Assembly: GCA_964017045.1 (NCBI GenBank)
Contig: OZ024807.1
Span: 22,300,553 to 22,364,552, forward strand
Direction: 5' to 3'
Length of the DNA: 64,000 nt
Source: Omphiscola glabra
Lineage: Eukaryota; Mollusca; Gastropoda; Lymnaeidae
Of the stretch, positions 25,801-34,135 are shown piece after piece. The position numbers and the translations under genes are program-made. Under the pieces are notes generated by a model that was not told the DNA's origin, searched no databases, and saw only the letters and a program-made list of their open reading frames with translations. The first letter of the stretch is position 1. The number at the start of each line of letters is the position of its first letter.

Positions 25801-27721
25801 ATTGTTAACAAAGAGTTTACCTTGTTGTAGAATCAATATCTTAAATTCCAATGAAGATTGTTGTGAGGACGATATTTTTACATTCCACACACCGTAATCA
25901 TCTGATGAATTTATTTTTAAATTAAAATTGAAATAAAAAGTGCGATTCACTAATTGATCTAAATAAAAGTGCACGTGCCCTCCTGACTTGTAGTAGACAC
26001 CTGAGTGAAATAATTGTACTGTTACATCAGATAAATCCTTAAATGTCTGTGTAAATACCACACATATTGAAATGTTCTTTGAAGATCCAATCTCAGGTAA
26101 ATAGAAGTTCAGATCTAATTCATCTTTGCAGAATTTAATGGAACCTGAAATAAAGGAGAATATGTCTACTTTAATTTTTTTTTTTTATGTGTATGCAAAA
26201 AGAGACCTTTTAATCTTGGTATATTCCATCAAAAAAAAAAAAAAAAAAAAGTAACTGTTTCTTTTTTTGCTTAAGTAATATGATTATGATACAAAAAATA
26301 AATAAAATAATTAAAACAAACGCTGGAAAAAAAGAAACAAAAAAAACCCCAATCATCTCAGCTTTTTCTTTTATCCGGCATTAGTTCACTATAAAAATGC
26401 ATTATTCAAGAATTAATTACAAAATGAATTGAAGAGACAATAACGTTTACGTGTTATTTTTTCTAAATTTTACAAATATTAATATTTCTTAAATATTTTA
26501 TTTGTTATCATTATTATAATTATTATTATTATTTTAATTGACTTGCAATATGGTGTTACGGAGAAGTCGGATTTACATAATCTTTCCCATAAATGAACTC
26601 TCGATGACCCCAAGCTTGGAACCGCATTTAGAGTGTGTCAAGCTAAAAACAGTATCTCTTAAACTTGTTTACAAAAAATGAAATTATTAGCCTGTATTCA
26701 TAAAAATTTGTAGAAAAATCTGAAAAGGAATATTAGTATGTAAGGCTTTTCTAGAAAAATCAGTAAAACAGGCTATAAAAGAGTCACATGAGAGCGTGTG
26801 CTATGATTAAGATATTTTGAGCGTGTATGTTAATTTCGCTACAATACATATTTGGTCACGATGTGTGTGTATAATAATTGTTCACCATTGTACCGTTTTA
26901 CAACGTTGATTCGGGTAAAAGCAAATCATTATTCTGTAAGTCGATAGCTCTAATTATGTTTCTTTGGATTTTGTCATGTATCATTAACATATTAAACTTT
27001 ATGAGTTATAATTAGCCCTGGTTTGATTAACGTATTATGTGTTATTATATTTAACATTTGGTATCCTCTTTTATTGTGTACTGTTTTAGAACGAACCATT
27101 TAATTAAACAAGAGATTAAATTCTGTACAACGGTACGTAACACTGTTTTATGTCTTATTTATACTGACCGACACTATTTAAAGAAAGTTTAAACGCATGT
27201 GTTTGTTTTTTGTTTTGTTAAATGTTCCTAGTGTTTGTGTGGTTTTTCTTTCTTGTAAGACATGGAAGTAATGAGCTTTTTATCGATACTAACGTTCAAT
27301 GATGAGGAGTGCATTAGTTTACTAATTGACTTAACAACATGTTAATGCTCAGTTTTAATATAGTACATTGTTTGCACTACTCAAATTACCCGAATCTGTA
27401 GTGATGGATTTGACATTATTCTGACATTTAAAATAGCATTTAAATAAGTATTATCTAGAAAGGAAAAAATAAATCAATAAATTATGTTTTAATTTTTTTA
27501 ATTAATTTATTTTTTTTTCTGCTGTTAATTCAATGTGATACTAATACACGTTTTAAACTATTACTTTAAAAACCCTCGAAACAATAAATTAAGTTAATAA
27601 ATAAATATATTTTTTTAATAATTTAAAAAACGGACAACATTTTCTTACCATCACATGTTTTCCACTTGTTGAATGCCAACAACAATATTCCAATTTTAAA
27701 TAAATCATATTTGCACAGCAT
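4728..27721 (-). CDS. Ig-superfamily transmembrane receptor with ITIM tail (gene 1, 14 exons)
   Basis: Seen: fourteen exons joined by splice consensus and phase: 27721-27649, 26144-25821, 20709-20419, 20197-19892, 14643-14353, 13736-13419, 11799-11479, 11224-10943, 10637-10320, 9673-9545, 8149-8046, 6555-6408, 5732-5605, 4970-4728. They total 3276 bases, giving 1091 residues and a TAA stop. Order: signal peptide (1-24), eight Ig-like domains (about 25-841), membrane helix (about 856-879) followed by RRR, and a tail of about 210 residues with ITIM-like motifs at Y897, Y1024 and Y1055. The ectodomain has many N-x-S/T sites. Known: ITIMs recruit SH2 phosphatases such as SHP-1/2 and damp signalling in immune Ig receptors. 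Inferred: a hemocyte or other cell-surface inhibitory receptor; the ligand is unknown. An in-frame TGA lies upstream of the chosen ATG. I do not recognise a named orthologue. Confidence 0.88.
5605..5732 (-). CDS. Gene 1 exon 13: cytoplasmic linker
   Basis: A 128-base exon, phase 1 in and phase 0 out (acceptor TCAACAG, donor GTAAGC). It encodes about 43 serine- and threonine-rich residues with one tyrosine in STYFSDRL. This does not fit a strict ITIM because position +3 is aspartate, but it could be phosphorylated. Confidence 0.78.
6408..6555 (-). CDS. Gene 1 exon 12: cytoplasmic linker
   Basis: A 148-base exon, entering at phase 0 and leaving at phase 1 (acceptor AATATAG, donor GTAGAT). It encodes about 49 residues rich in lysine, serine and phenylalanine (for example FSKSSFKKKG) and no tyrosine. 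It was assigned because both phases fit the flanking exons and the frame is open; the splice signals are weaker than for other exons. Confidence 0.72.
7035..7500. repeat. 50-bp tandem repeat, about 9 units (gene 1 cytoplasmic intron)
   Basis: Degenerate minisatellite in the intron between exons 11 and 12. The landmark TATAACTTTTGTAC recurs at about 7047, 7097, 7147, 7197 and 7247, an exact 50-base step, then continues with more divergence to about 7500. A second landmark, CCAAATGAAGATAT, repeats in register. No equivalent was seen elsewhere in the window. Confidence 0.85.
8046..8149 (-). CDS. Gene 1 exon 11: cytoplasmic, first ITIM
   Basis: A 104-base exon, entering at phase 1 and leaving at phase 0 (acceptor CTATTTAG, donor GTATGT). 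It encodes the membrane-proximal tail and contains SYYANI, matching the ITIM consensus S/I/V/L-x-Y-x-x-I/V/L with Y897 as the tyrosine. Charged and polar residues surround it. Confidence 0.83.
9331..9386. repeat. TG microsatellite
   Basis: Uninterrupted TG dinucleotide, 28 units, in the intron between exons 10 and 11 of gene 1, about 160 bases past the exon 10 donor. Confidence 0.97.
9545..9673 (-). CDS. Gene 1 exon 10: transmembrane segment
   Basis: A 129-base exon, phase 1 at both ends, residues about 842-884. It encodes a short polar juxtamembrane stalk, then an uncharged hydrophobic run from about 856 to 879 (core VILVSVVLLLCLTC), then the basic stop-transfer cluster SRRRH. This makes the protein type I. 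I found no equivalent exon for gene 2. Confidence 0.88.
9771..10014. repeat. TC/AC microsatellite cluster
   Basis: Two TC tracts (9771-9840 and 9963-9995), each running into AC dinucleotides, separated by pyrimidine-rich sequence. They lie in the intron between D8 and the membrane exon. Open frames here encode only serine/leucine or arginine/glutamate runs and are artefacts of the repeat. Confidence 0.93.
10320..10637 (-). CDS. Gene 1 exon 9: Ig-like domain D8 (membrane-proximal)
   Basis: A 318-base exon, phase 1 at both ends (acceptor GTTACAG, donor GTAAG), residues about 736-841. Cysteines are at RLCAN, TFCLIA and a CSVC pair. The strand F position reads DDVGKYILKLW without cysteine. It is the domain most diverged from its gene 2 copy, at about 29 of 106 residues by hand alignment. 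Confidence 0.87.
10943..11224 (-). CDS. Gene 1 exon 8: Ig-like domain D7
   Basis: A 282-base exon, phase 1 at both ends, residues about 642-735. This is the most canonical Ig domain of the set: strand B VLRCTV and strand F DTGMYQCRAN, the classical D-x-G-x-Y-x-C signature. This domain identifies the family most firmly. Acceptor TTATAG, donor GTAAG. Confidence 0.9.
11479..11799 (-). CDS. Gene 1 exon 7: Ig-like domain D6
   Basis: A 321-base exon, phase 1 at both ends, residues about 535-641. It has cysteines at VPVFCNG and IKLCLRS, and ENVGFLNVTFK where strand F would be, without cysteine. N-glycosylation sites include NGT, NRT and NVT. The donor is GTAAG after ATGAGAG. Confidence 0.86.
12335..12480. 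repeat. 23-bp minisatellite, gene 1 copy
   Basis: Degenerate units of the form GATGTGTATATCAGTCTAGT plus TCT, about six copies, in the intron between D5 and D6. The same unit occupies the same intron of gene 2 (42530-42670), so it was present before the duplication. Confidence 0.8.
13202..13236. repeat. AT microsatellite, gene 1 D5/D6 intron
   Basis: TA tract about 35 bases long. The corresponding position of gene 2 holds a longer TA tract (43071-43154), so the locus is shared and length-variable. Confidence 0.88.
13419..13736 (-). CDS. Gene 1 exon 6: Ig-like domain D5
   Basis: A 318-base exon, phase 1 at both ends (acceptor TTTACAG, donor GTTAGT), residues about 429-534. It starts with a C-L-C pair, has a further cysteine at FQIEICVN, and has DDIRMYVVKIK at the strand F position without cysteine. 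The sequence upstream in the intron happens to read open and hydrophobic, but it is the polypyrimidine tract rather than a leader. Confidence 0.87.
14353..14643 (-). CDS. Gene 1 exon 5: Ig-like domain D4, GC donor
   Basis: A 291-base exon, residues about 332-428, acceptor TTTCCAG. The 3' end is best placed at CCAG followed by GCAAGT, a GC-AG type donor. This keeps phase 1 like every other ectodomain joint, whereas the nearby GTACAT would give phase 2 and break the frame. Visible cysteines are at QDFCNK and MFTNCTQY. Several N-glycosylation sites are present. Confidence 0.84.
15300..16400 (+). pseudogene. RTE-like LINE reverse transcriptase remnant
   Basis: Decayed non-LTR retrotransposon inside the D3/D4 intron of gene 1, antisense to it. 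Reading across frames shows DFKKTFDRVWHA, then GVRQGCLLSPTLFN near 15480, the catalytic block LRFADDIDGL near 15605, a thumb region with FKYLGAIVSEEG (from 15697), FLYACESWTL, and a C-terminal GLAK with RGRQRKRWEDNIKEL. This C-terminal layout is typical of RTE/BovB-like elements. At least two stops and a frameshift break it. The matching place in gene 2 lacks it, so it probably arrived after the duplication. Confidence 0.82.
16390..18200. repeat. Degenerate ~175-bp satellite array, gene 1 D3/D4 intron
   Basis: About ten diverged units. The landmark ATTCCGTTTT followed by GAGCC or a variant and CCTAAATTCG recurs near 16601, 16894, 17086, 17262, 17440, 17603, 17777, 17950 and 18135, mostly 163-192 bases apart. 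A second landmark, TGCGATAAAACTTTGGT, sits in register. The same array occupies the same intron of gene 2. Confidence 0.82.
18530..18726. mobile_element. SPIN-like hAT MITE (197 bp)
   Basis: Begins CAGCGGTTCTCAACCTGTGG and ends with the inverted form AGGTTGAGAACCACTG. Internal segments read GTCGCCTAAGATCATTGGAAG and GGGGTCGCCACAACATGTGG with AGAGGATCGCGGCATC. From memory these match the ends and body of SPIN (Space Invaders) hAT non-autonomous elements, which are known for horizontal transfer among animals. Flanks ACTTAGAG (18522-18529) and GCTTAGAG (18727-18734) form an 8-base target duplication with one mismatch, as expected for hAT. Absent from the matching intron of gene 2. Confidence 0.85.
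18840..19380 (+). pseudogene. CR1-like LINE fragment (N-terminal to reverse transcriptase)
   Basis: The frame at 19023-19380 reads FFISKVADIRADLD, FNPVSELEVKNIVLKSKPMS, CSLDHILTPLF, ITHIINELLSSGIVP and KTAIIKPLLK, a characteristic block just before and at the start of CR1-clade reverse transcriptases. In a shifted frame upstream, SGSSNGTALPS fits the preceding part of the same protein. Truncated at both ends, with a frameshift near 19020. Present only in gene 1 (D3/D4 intron). Confidence 0.78.
19892..20197 (-). CDS. Gene 1 exon 4: Ig-like domain D3
   Basis: A 306-base exon, phase 1 at both ends (acceptor AATGCAG, donor GTGAG), residues about 230-331. Cysteines are at KLC and HKVCVV. The strand F position reads EEDFKKYMVVLIF, keeping the aromatic residue but lacking the usual cysteine. 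It differs from the gene 2 copy at only about 6 of 101 residues by hand alignment. Confidence 0.88.
20419..20709 (-). CDS. Gene 1 exon 3: Ig-like domain D2
   Basis: A 291-base exon, phase 1 at both ends, residues about 133-229. It has a more classical cysteine arrangement: strand B FLLLC and strand F SFGSYVCSM. The donor is GTAAG. The gene 2 copy is one codon shorter in the middle, so length variation here preserves the frame. Confidence 0.87.
20900..23100. other. Gene 1 D1/D2 intron, unassigned part
   Basis: The first ~190 bases (20900-21090) and the part after 22950 align with gene 2 (52920-53098 and from about 53930). Between 21090 and 22950 gene 1 carries about 1.9 kb with no counterpart in gene 2 and no coding signature that I can recognise. 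Confidence 0.5.
22820..22870. repeat. AT microsatellite
   Basis: TA tract with a few C interruptions in the D1/D2 intron of gene 1. Confidence 0.85.
23172..24100 (-). pseudogene. LINE RNase H fragment, gene 1 D1/D2 intron
   Basis: On the minus strand, reading across frames, NAFTDGSVSKRE (near 23790-23763) followed by ARYGELIL, PPGGPLEE, GSCLIAASNFDVEI and RIAHLGKAISIGV gives the layout of an RNase H domain from a non-LTR element of the I type. Several stops break it. The gene 2 intron has the same fragment but lacks about 500 bases corresponding to 23172-23672, so it suffered a deletion there. Confidence 0.65.
24290..25270 (+). pseudogene. Jockey-like LINE reverse transcriptase remnant, gene 1 D1/D2 intron
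   Basis: Plus-strand frames read VVVDGTPF, VLGPILLKVYINDMAHKL, ARLLADGTVVYR, WGITFHPAECQTL, LRRNLRMAT, RRAARFVLIRF and then an open C-terminal stretch at 24899-25177 (EEQRRLSRLYMMFKFKNGL, MPKIIRNW). This is the palm-to-C-terminus order of a non-LTR reverse transcriptase, with many stops. The active-site block has decayed to ADG. It ends at a TATAGAAGAAGAAGAG tail. Confidence 0.78.
25821..26144 (-). CDS. Gene 1 exon 2: Ig-like domain D1
   Basis: A 324-base exon, phase 1 at both ends (acceptor TTTCAG, donor GTAAAC), residues about 25-132. It begins GSIKFC and has a second cysteine at ISICVV. Near the C-terminal end DDYGVWNVKIS occupies the place of the usual D-x-G-x-Y-x-C strand F motif, but with valine instead of cysteine. 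N-glycosylation sites include NRT and NSS. Gene 2 carries a close copy with one extra codon. Confidence 0.85.
26160..27640. other. Gene 1 intron 1, nothing recognised
   Basis: AT-rich sequence with poly-A and poly-T runs (for example 26230-26250). It does not visibly align with intron 1 of gene 2 beyond the first ~25 bases next to the D1 exon. Confidence 0.5.
27649..27721 (-). CDS. Gene 1 exon 1: signal peptide
   Basis: The ATG at 27721-27719 opens 24 codons with the hydrophobic core FKIGILLLAF, then one base of the next codon before a GTAAG donor. An in-frame TGA lies a few codons upstream, which fixes this as the first usable ATG in the exon. A 5' untranslated exon is not visible. The exon is 73 bases long, the same as the signal exon of gene 2. 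Confidence 0.82.
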
Positions 27722-27799
27722 CTTTCTTGCAGTCAAAATTCATACGTTTCTTAACGTCATCTGTCTAGGCTTATCGCGAACAATACGATATAATAACCA

Positions 27800-30720
27800 A
27801 CTCCTACAAAAATATATAAGAAATAGTTTTCATTCATTATTTTGCAATTGAAAGTCCTGGAGAGACATAAATAATGTTACACATGTCCTATGAATCTTCT
27901 CTTAACCTCTCTAACCAATGTATGTAACGCAGCTTTTCATTGGTCGGCACACACAACACAGGGATCCATGAGCGAAAAAGCTAAGTAATTAGCAGAATTC
28001 CCGATAGAAGCTATATTTAGTGCCGGCTTTTCCCATCTGAATTTCGGTCTGACTCGAAAGTAACACACCACTTTATTACTACTGGTGGGTGATACTATAC
28101 CGTTTTAGAAAAGGAGGTCAAAGTTTTAGTGTCTCGCTAGCAGTACAAGTGGCAATAGCAATTTATATAACGTAAGGCTAATAGCTTTTATGTTTGTGAT
28201 AACTAATAAACTAATAACTAATAACAAACACACAGTTTATATATAACAATAATTGTGCTTATTATGCGTTTTTAAAAAAAAATAATAACACTAAATCGCT
28301 CAGCCATAATTGTAAATTTAACTTCCTGACAAATTTAACGATCCACTCAAAAGACACTTATGAAAAACAAGTATTTTAAATGATTAGAGAAACAATAACA
28401 TTAAAAACAGCAACAGTAAACAGTTTTTTAACGTGTATGGCCCATAACTGGAGCAGGACGTATTCATTTATTGCCATATTCATGTATTATCACTTTACAC
28501 GTTTTTTGTTGTTGTTTTTTTTGCACATTGTAAGTGCTATAGTTCATGTTTACGCCATTATTTCGCACATTACGATTCTCATTCGCGGTTGCAAAGGAAG
28601 AAGGGTGATGATTCATTTTTTTTCCTACTCTTAAAACCATTATTTGTCTCAATAAAGTATCACCAAATCAAATTTTAGCTCACTACTCTGTCCCACACCT
28701 TAGCTACACCTCTCCTATTTCTTTATTCTGAGAGACGGCACTTTTGTCCTCTTGCAGATGATTTTTTTGTGGAAGATAACCATCAAGCATTTTTGCCATC
28801 CCCGGTTTGCGCTAACACTACCTGCACACACTGCTTTGCCCACTCTTACCACTCACAATGAAAGTGATAAAAAACACCAAACTTTATGAATTACTGTTAC
28901 CCTTTCAACAACTCGCAAATCAAAGTCAGAATTCAGTGTGCATTATGCCATCGGATTCTACCATGTATTTAGTCATGATAAATCTGAGTCACGCATTGCT
29001 AAATCAAATCTCTTCTCGTCAACATTTACTGGCTTTAAGTTGAAAGCATTCTTAAACCAATATTTTTAAAAGAAACAAAAACTATATCAACCAGGAAATG
29101 TATATTTTCCCCTTCTTGTCAGTAGCAGAGTCGACGACGTTCTATTGCGTGGATCTAAAAATAGAACAATCACATTTTGCTGTGCAACAAAGGAAAAAAA
29201 AAAGTTATCTATGGAATAACTGTTTAAGGTGTTGGTGTGCGGGTAACGGGTTAGAGCAGCTACACCTGGATCCATTCAGTAAATTTTGCGCCCTAAAGTA
29301 TGAATGGTAGTGTGAAAAAGAAAGATGGGACCGTGGGGTAAATGCATCACCTTATCAATGAAACGTTCTACAATGTCCTCGTCTCGTATTATGATGTACA
29401 TTTTGCTTTGAGTCTTACAGTGGATTCACGGATCTCGATGACTGTACACGGAAATGATTCAGATACTATTAATTTACAATAGATGTTGCTATTATGTACT
29501 CAATATTTAAAACAATAAATAATATATATTTTTTTTTAAATCGTCGGGGGAAATCATGTTTGAGTCTTAACTTTACTAATTTTTTTGTAGCAATAAAGTG
29601 ATGATCGTAGGTTCGGATAGGATACGTTAAATGTCGCAATAACGAGATGCCCATATATTTGGATCATTACAATGATCTTTGTGAAATAAAATGTGTAAAT
29701 ATATCTAAAACAAAAATAATGAATACAAGAAAAAATAACGAAAAGTCTTTCCTTTCAAGGTCGAGTTGGAACGCATTTAAGGGCTCTTACGTTTGCTCAA
29801 TTTGTTTTAGATCCACAAATTGAAAAAAAAAAACCCGAGCTGTGTGGTCAACCATTTTATTCTCCATGCTAACTCTGCAGTTATCCGAAATTGTTGCCTT
29901 CAATAGAAAATAAAAATACACCTTGGCGCACCAACCGCTCGCCTTTTCTAGGCCACTGGCACTGGCCATCCGTATATCTAAAATGCACCCCCCACCCCCC
30001 GCCCGAAATAGAAATTGTCTAACAGAAAGACTAGTCAACACGAAGCAGACTTGATCAACTATGTCAAGAAGGACACGTGTGACAACAATATTTTGTGCCA
30101 CAAACTTAACCTGATTTGTAAGTAGAAAGTAAGTATATATGCATGAAATGTATTACTATGTCAACCTGGCACATAAAAAAAAACTAATTGAATAAGCCCA
30201 CGGATAAAGCCAACCTGCAACCCATGTTCCCAATCACTGGATACCTTTTTCAACTTTTTTGTCCACGATTCTCGGGTGAACATAAAATGGTAAGCACCAT
30301 TTATTTACATCTACTGTTATTTATGTTCGCCAAAGCTCGCTTTACCCCGAACCGTCAATGTAAAAAAAAAAAAGTGAGGGTGGCGTATGGGGATCTTTTA
30401 TTTTGTAGATTATTTTATTTTCGTCTACAATATTTTGTTAAAAGTTAAAATCGATTTCCTTAAAAGAACAACTCAAAAAACGAATAATGAATACTAAATT
30501 TGGCCTACACAAATTTGGTGCCTAACATTTTTAATTTGTTATGTTTTCTTTTTTTTTTTAAATGGAACCAATTTTCCCTATTAAACTAAGTTTATGTTTG
30601 TTTATTTGTTGTTTATGATTCGCTTTTAATTTGGTACAAAAGCATTTAGCACAATACTATAATCATTTACATCAAATAACAAAAACAATATGTATATAGT
30701 TATATAATTCGCGATGTATT
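27800..30720. other. Upstream flank of gene 1, no gene recognised
   Basis: Probably holds the promoter and any untranslated first exon of gene 1, but I see no clear TATA or initiator context and no conserved coding block. The scattered short frames have no domain signatures. A C-rich run lies at about 29990-30003. Confidence 0.45.
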
Positions 30721-30799
30721 AGACTGTATTTTTATATCAAGAGAAAATACTCTTTAATATAAACTTCCCAGTTATTCTTTAGATGTAAAGCTCTTTTTG

Positions 30800-32080
30800 T
30801 AAGACTTGTGAATGTCAGATTGTCACAAATGACTGGGGCAGTGGCTAAAAACAGAGGTCCATTGTTCTTCAAATAATTTATAGGTTGGGCGGAAAATCCT
30901 GTGATTTTGGGGAGGGAATCCTTAGGCGGATGGGGTAAGGTTAATAGATTCTCACATCTTTGAGATTGGGGGGGCGTTTCTTTGCAAAATATTATGTTTC
31001 GGGCCTTCCAGACATCGCGTGCTAATTTTGGTGTCAACGACGGAAGTACCCAACTGACAGGAAATGAAGGGGTGGGATGGGTTAGTAGCTTGCATTCCTG
31101 GACCATCTAGGGAGATAGAGACTTGAATACATGATATCATTCTTCATGTCTGAGGTGACTTGCCGATTTGGAAGCGTTCGTCAACGGACCCCTCAACGTT
31201 AACCCGGTAAACAGGACAACCATTGCGTATCCCGCGTGGTCAGACAAAGGTGTACATGGTACTTGCCTGAATTAAACAGTTCCTACAGGACTGCCAGCTG
31301 TGAAGTTTTCACAGTTTGAGGAAAAGGCAGATACAGGGTAGGGATCATAATTAGAGGTTGCCGTTAAAGAATATGAGGCGAGAGGCTGAGATGGATGAAG
31401 CTCAAGCCTCTGGCCGATTATTCTAGATATGCAGCCCGTGGGCAACCGTTTCGTCACAGCTATTTCGCAAACTAGTTGCGACGTTGAAACCCACGGTGGA
31501 ACTCTTCTTATAGGGGGTCCGGCGCTTCACAGGGATGGGTGGGGAAGATATTAGGAACTAAATTTACCAACCCAACTCCTAGGAAAGTTGATCGTGTCCA
31601 CTGTGTGTATGCACAGTGTTGGACCGACCGGGTGTCTTCGGTTGGAGCGGCCTCCAGCAGAAATCACGATCGAGCGGACTCGGGTGGGGGTTGCCCTGGC
31701 AAATAGATATCTCCAACGTACCGCTTCGTGGCCCTATTTTCGGGATTAAGGGGGGGGGATGCTTTGTGAGGGCATAAAGAGCAATAGCTCGACGGCAGCT
31801 GACGCCATTTCTTAATGTTACAAGACATAGGGGAGTTACAGCTTTGAGGGCGGCCATTATGTAGACGCAGCGATACTATAAGTAGTCAAGGATAAAACCA
31901 TTCTTGTGTTATATTCATTAATACAGTTATTATCTATAACTGTTGCTTGATCATTCATTGGTGTTCTGTGTTTTCTTGGTTGTACTTCCCAACGCCTGGA
32001 CTAGTGAACCATCACAGAGAGGAACGGCCCGCACCAGTCACAACGACATCAATCCAACTTAGTATGTGATCATAAGGTCG
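30800..32080. other. GC-richer block of unknown nature, probably an old mobile element
   Basis: Base composition here is clearly richer in G and C than its surroundings. Minus-strand frames of 124 codons (31106-30732) and 92 codons (31857-31579) are open but match no family that I know. A 17-base string, TAAAGAGCAATAGCTCG, is shared by 31774-31790 and the 3' end of the LINE at 53755-53771, with weaker similarity just upstream, suggesting an element tail. Confidence 0.45.
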
Positions 32081-32822
32081 AGTCATATCTCACAATGTGA
32101 CAATGCTATGCAAGTAAATGTCCACATACAAATTGAAACGAAACTCCCCACCAACTATTCATTTTAGCTTCTTCGATCTCTCGCTTCCGTTACATGTGTA
32201 ATTTAGGGTGAACTCGTTTATTTCAGATACATTATTTGCTGTGTATTGCAACAATAAACTGTCTTTATTAAAAGCATTTACACATTTTCTTATAAGACGA
32301 CGAGCTTTAAATTTACATATATATATTGTATAACTAAAGTTTCTTTTTTTTTTTTTCAGTCCATTCTGTCAAGATCGTCAAAGTGAATCTTTGACCACAT
32401 GCACACAATAAGCAATGAATTGATATTTTTGTAACTTCATAAAATTTATTAAATTGTGGTATAATTAAGTTTAAACTACAAAAAAGGTTAAAAAATACTT
32501 GACATACTTTTGAAGTAGGTAAAGTGTGCATGTTTATCAGTAAGTGTGCCTTTTTAGTGAGAACAACTGGTATTGCACATTCAGCATTTATTATTTGTTT
32601 AGTTGTTTTGGGGGGCGGGGGAGTTAATATAGTAATTTGGTCATCATACTTTTCACTAAATAACTATTAAAGAACCAAAATGTATCAAATAGTAATGTAA
32701 ATATAAACAAAGTCTTCTTTTTACATTTAAGACTACTACTTTTCGTACTTAGTTTCATCTTTTGACCTAGATATGTTGCTAAAAAGCGTAGTTATTATTC
32801 GTGTACATGTACATTATTCATG

Positions 32823-33094
32823 TTAACTTAATTTAATTTAAGAAATTTGACGGCCATAAATAAATATTAGGAGCTGCGAAAGTAAAAGATTAATGTACAA
32901 AACAAAAATTAAAGAAAAAATTGTTTGCGACCGATGTTTACTGTGAGCAATCATGTTTTGATGAAGGGAATAACACACATACATGATTGTTACTTGCTAA
33001 TTTATTTTAATACAAATAAAGAATGTATATTAGAAAGTAGTTACACTAACATTTAAATAAACATAAAAAAGAAAAACAATAAATTACAAATTGT
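32823..33094. repeat. 272-bp direct repeat, left copy
   Basis: Nearly identical to 36654-36926 in the same orientation, starting TTAACTTAATTTAATTTAAG and ending ATTACAAATTGT. Only a few substitutions and a small A-run difference are seen. No coding capacity. The sequence lies between the two genes. Confidence 0.92.
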
Positions 33095-33771
33095 TATAAT
33101 ATGACTTGTTGTTTATAAAAAATACATTTTAAATAAAACAAACAAAACAACGACAACAACAGCAAAAACTACCTATTTAATCGAATCCCCGTCATGTATA
33201 CACGATCCCAAGTTTAAAACATGGACAATTAGAGAATAAACACATTCCATAAAACTATTTTATTACTTTAATGTTAGTTTTGTGGCATGCAATATATTTT
33301 AGAGCAGCCATGTAATGTTTACATACAAACCAAGTGTGAATAACGGTTTGTTTTAAAAGAATACTTAACATTTGTTTTTAAATAGATAAGTGAAAGAGAC
33401 TGTCGTCCACTGATGTGTTAATCAATGGAGTGTGATGTTAACGTGTGAGGTAAATTTAAAAAGAAAAAGAAAAAAAAAAAAAGCAAAAACCAAAATAAAA
33501 CAACTACATTAGAATAAAAATGCCCGTGACAAGGTTGGCTTTCCAAGTAATTGATTATATAAAGAACAAAAAAAAACATTCTCAGAAATTACTTCTAAAA
33601 AATTTATAAAAAACCCAAACAAACATAGCAAGATGTATCAAATAGGAATGTAACGTTTATGACACTATGATACCTGCGGTGTCGTGTACGTAAGAACAAA
33701 AGTTTTTAACTATTTAAGTTCGTTTAGACTTTTAAAATGAAAAAAAAAATATTTAAAAAGTTCAATTATTT

Positions 33772-33798
33772 CATATATATATATATATATATATATGT
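33772..33798. repeat. AT microsatellite
   Basis: Short TA tract. Confidence 0.85.
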
Positions 33799-33859
33799 TA
33801 ATAAATACATAATTCCAGACTTTTAGTTTTCTTAAACATAACAGCTTATTTTTAAAACA

Positions 33860-34135
33860 TCACCGGCACTCCGTGTGGATGGGACTCGTTAACCTTGGAC
33901 GGCAACTTATCTAAGAGAAGGAAACTCTGAATTCAAACCCGGAGATGGAGTCCCAAAAGGATGATAACATTGATACAACGAAACATTCCGAAAACTCTAG
34001 CGACGCCACTGGTGCCAAGCTGTATCGTCCACATGTTCCTTTTGGGTTATCTAGTGGCATGGAGAGAGACCGATATGCTGTTGGGAACCAGCTAATAATC
34101 CTAAAAGAATAACCCCAGGCCTTGTGGAATTTCAC
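33860..34135. repeat. Dispersed repeat remnant, copy B
   Basis: Partner of the 970-1260 segment, diverged but clearly similar over about 115 bases around GAAACTCTGAATTCAA. Located in the region between the two genes. The source element is not identified. Confidence 0.5.
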
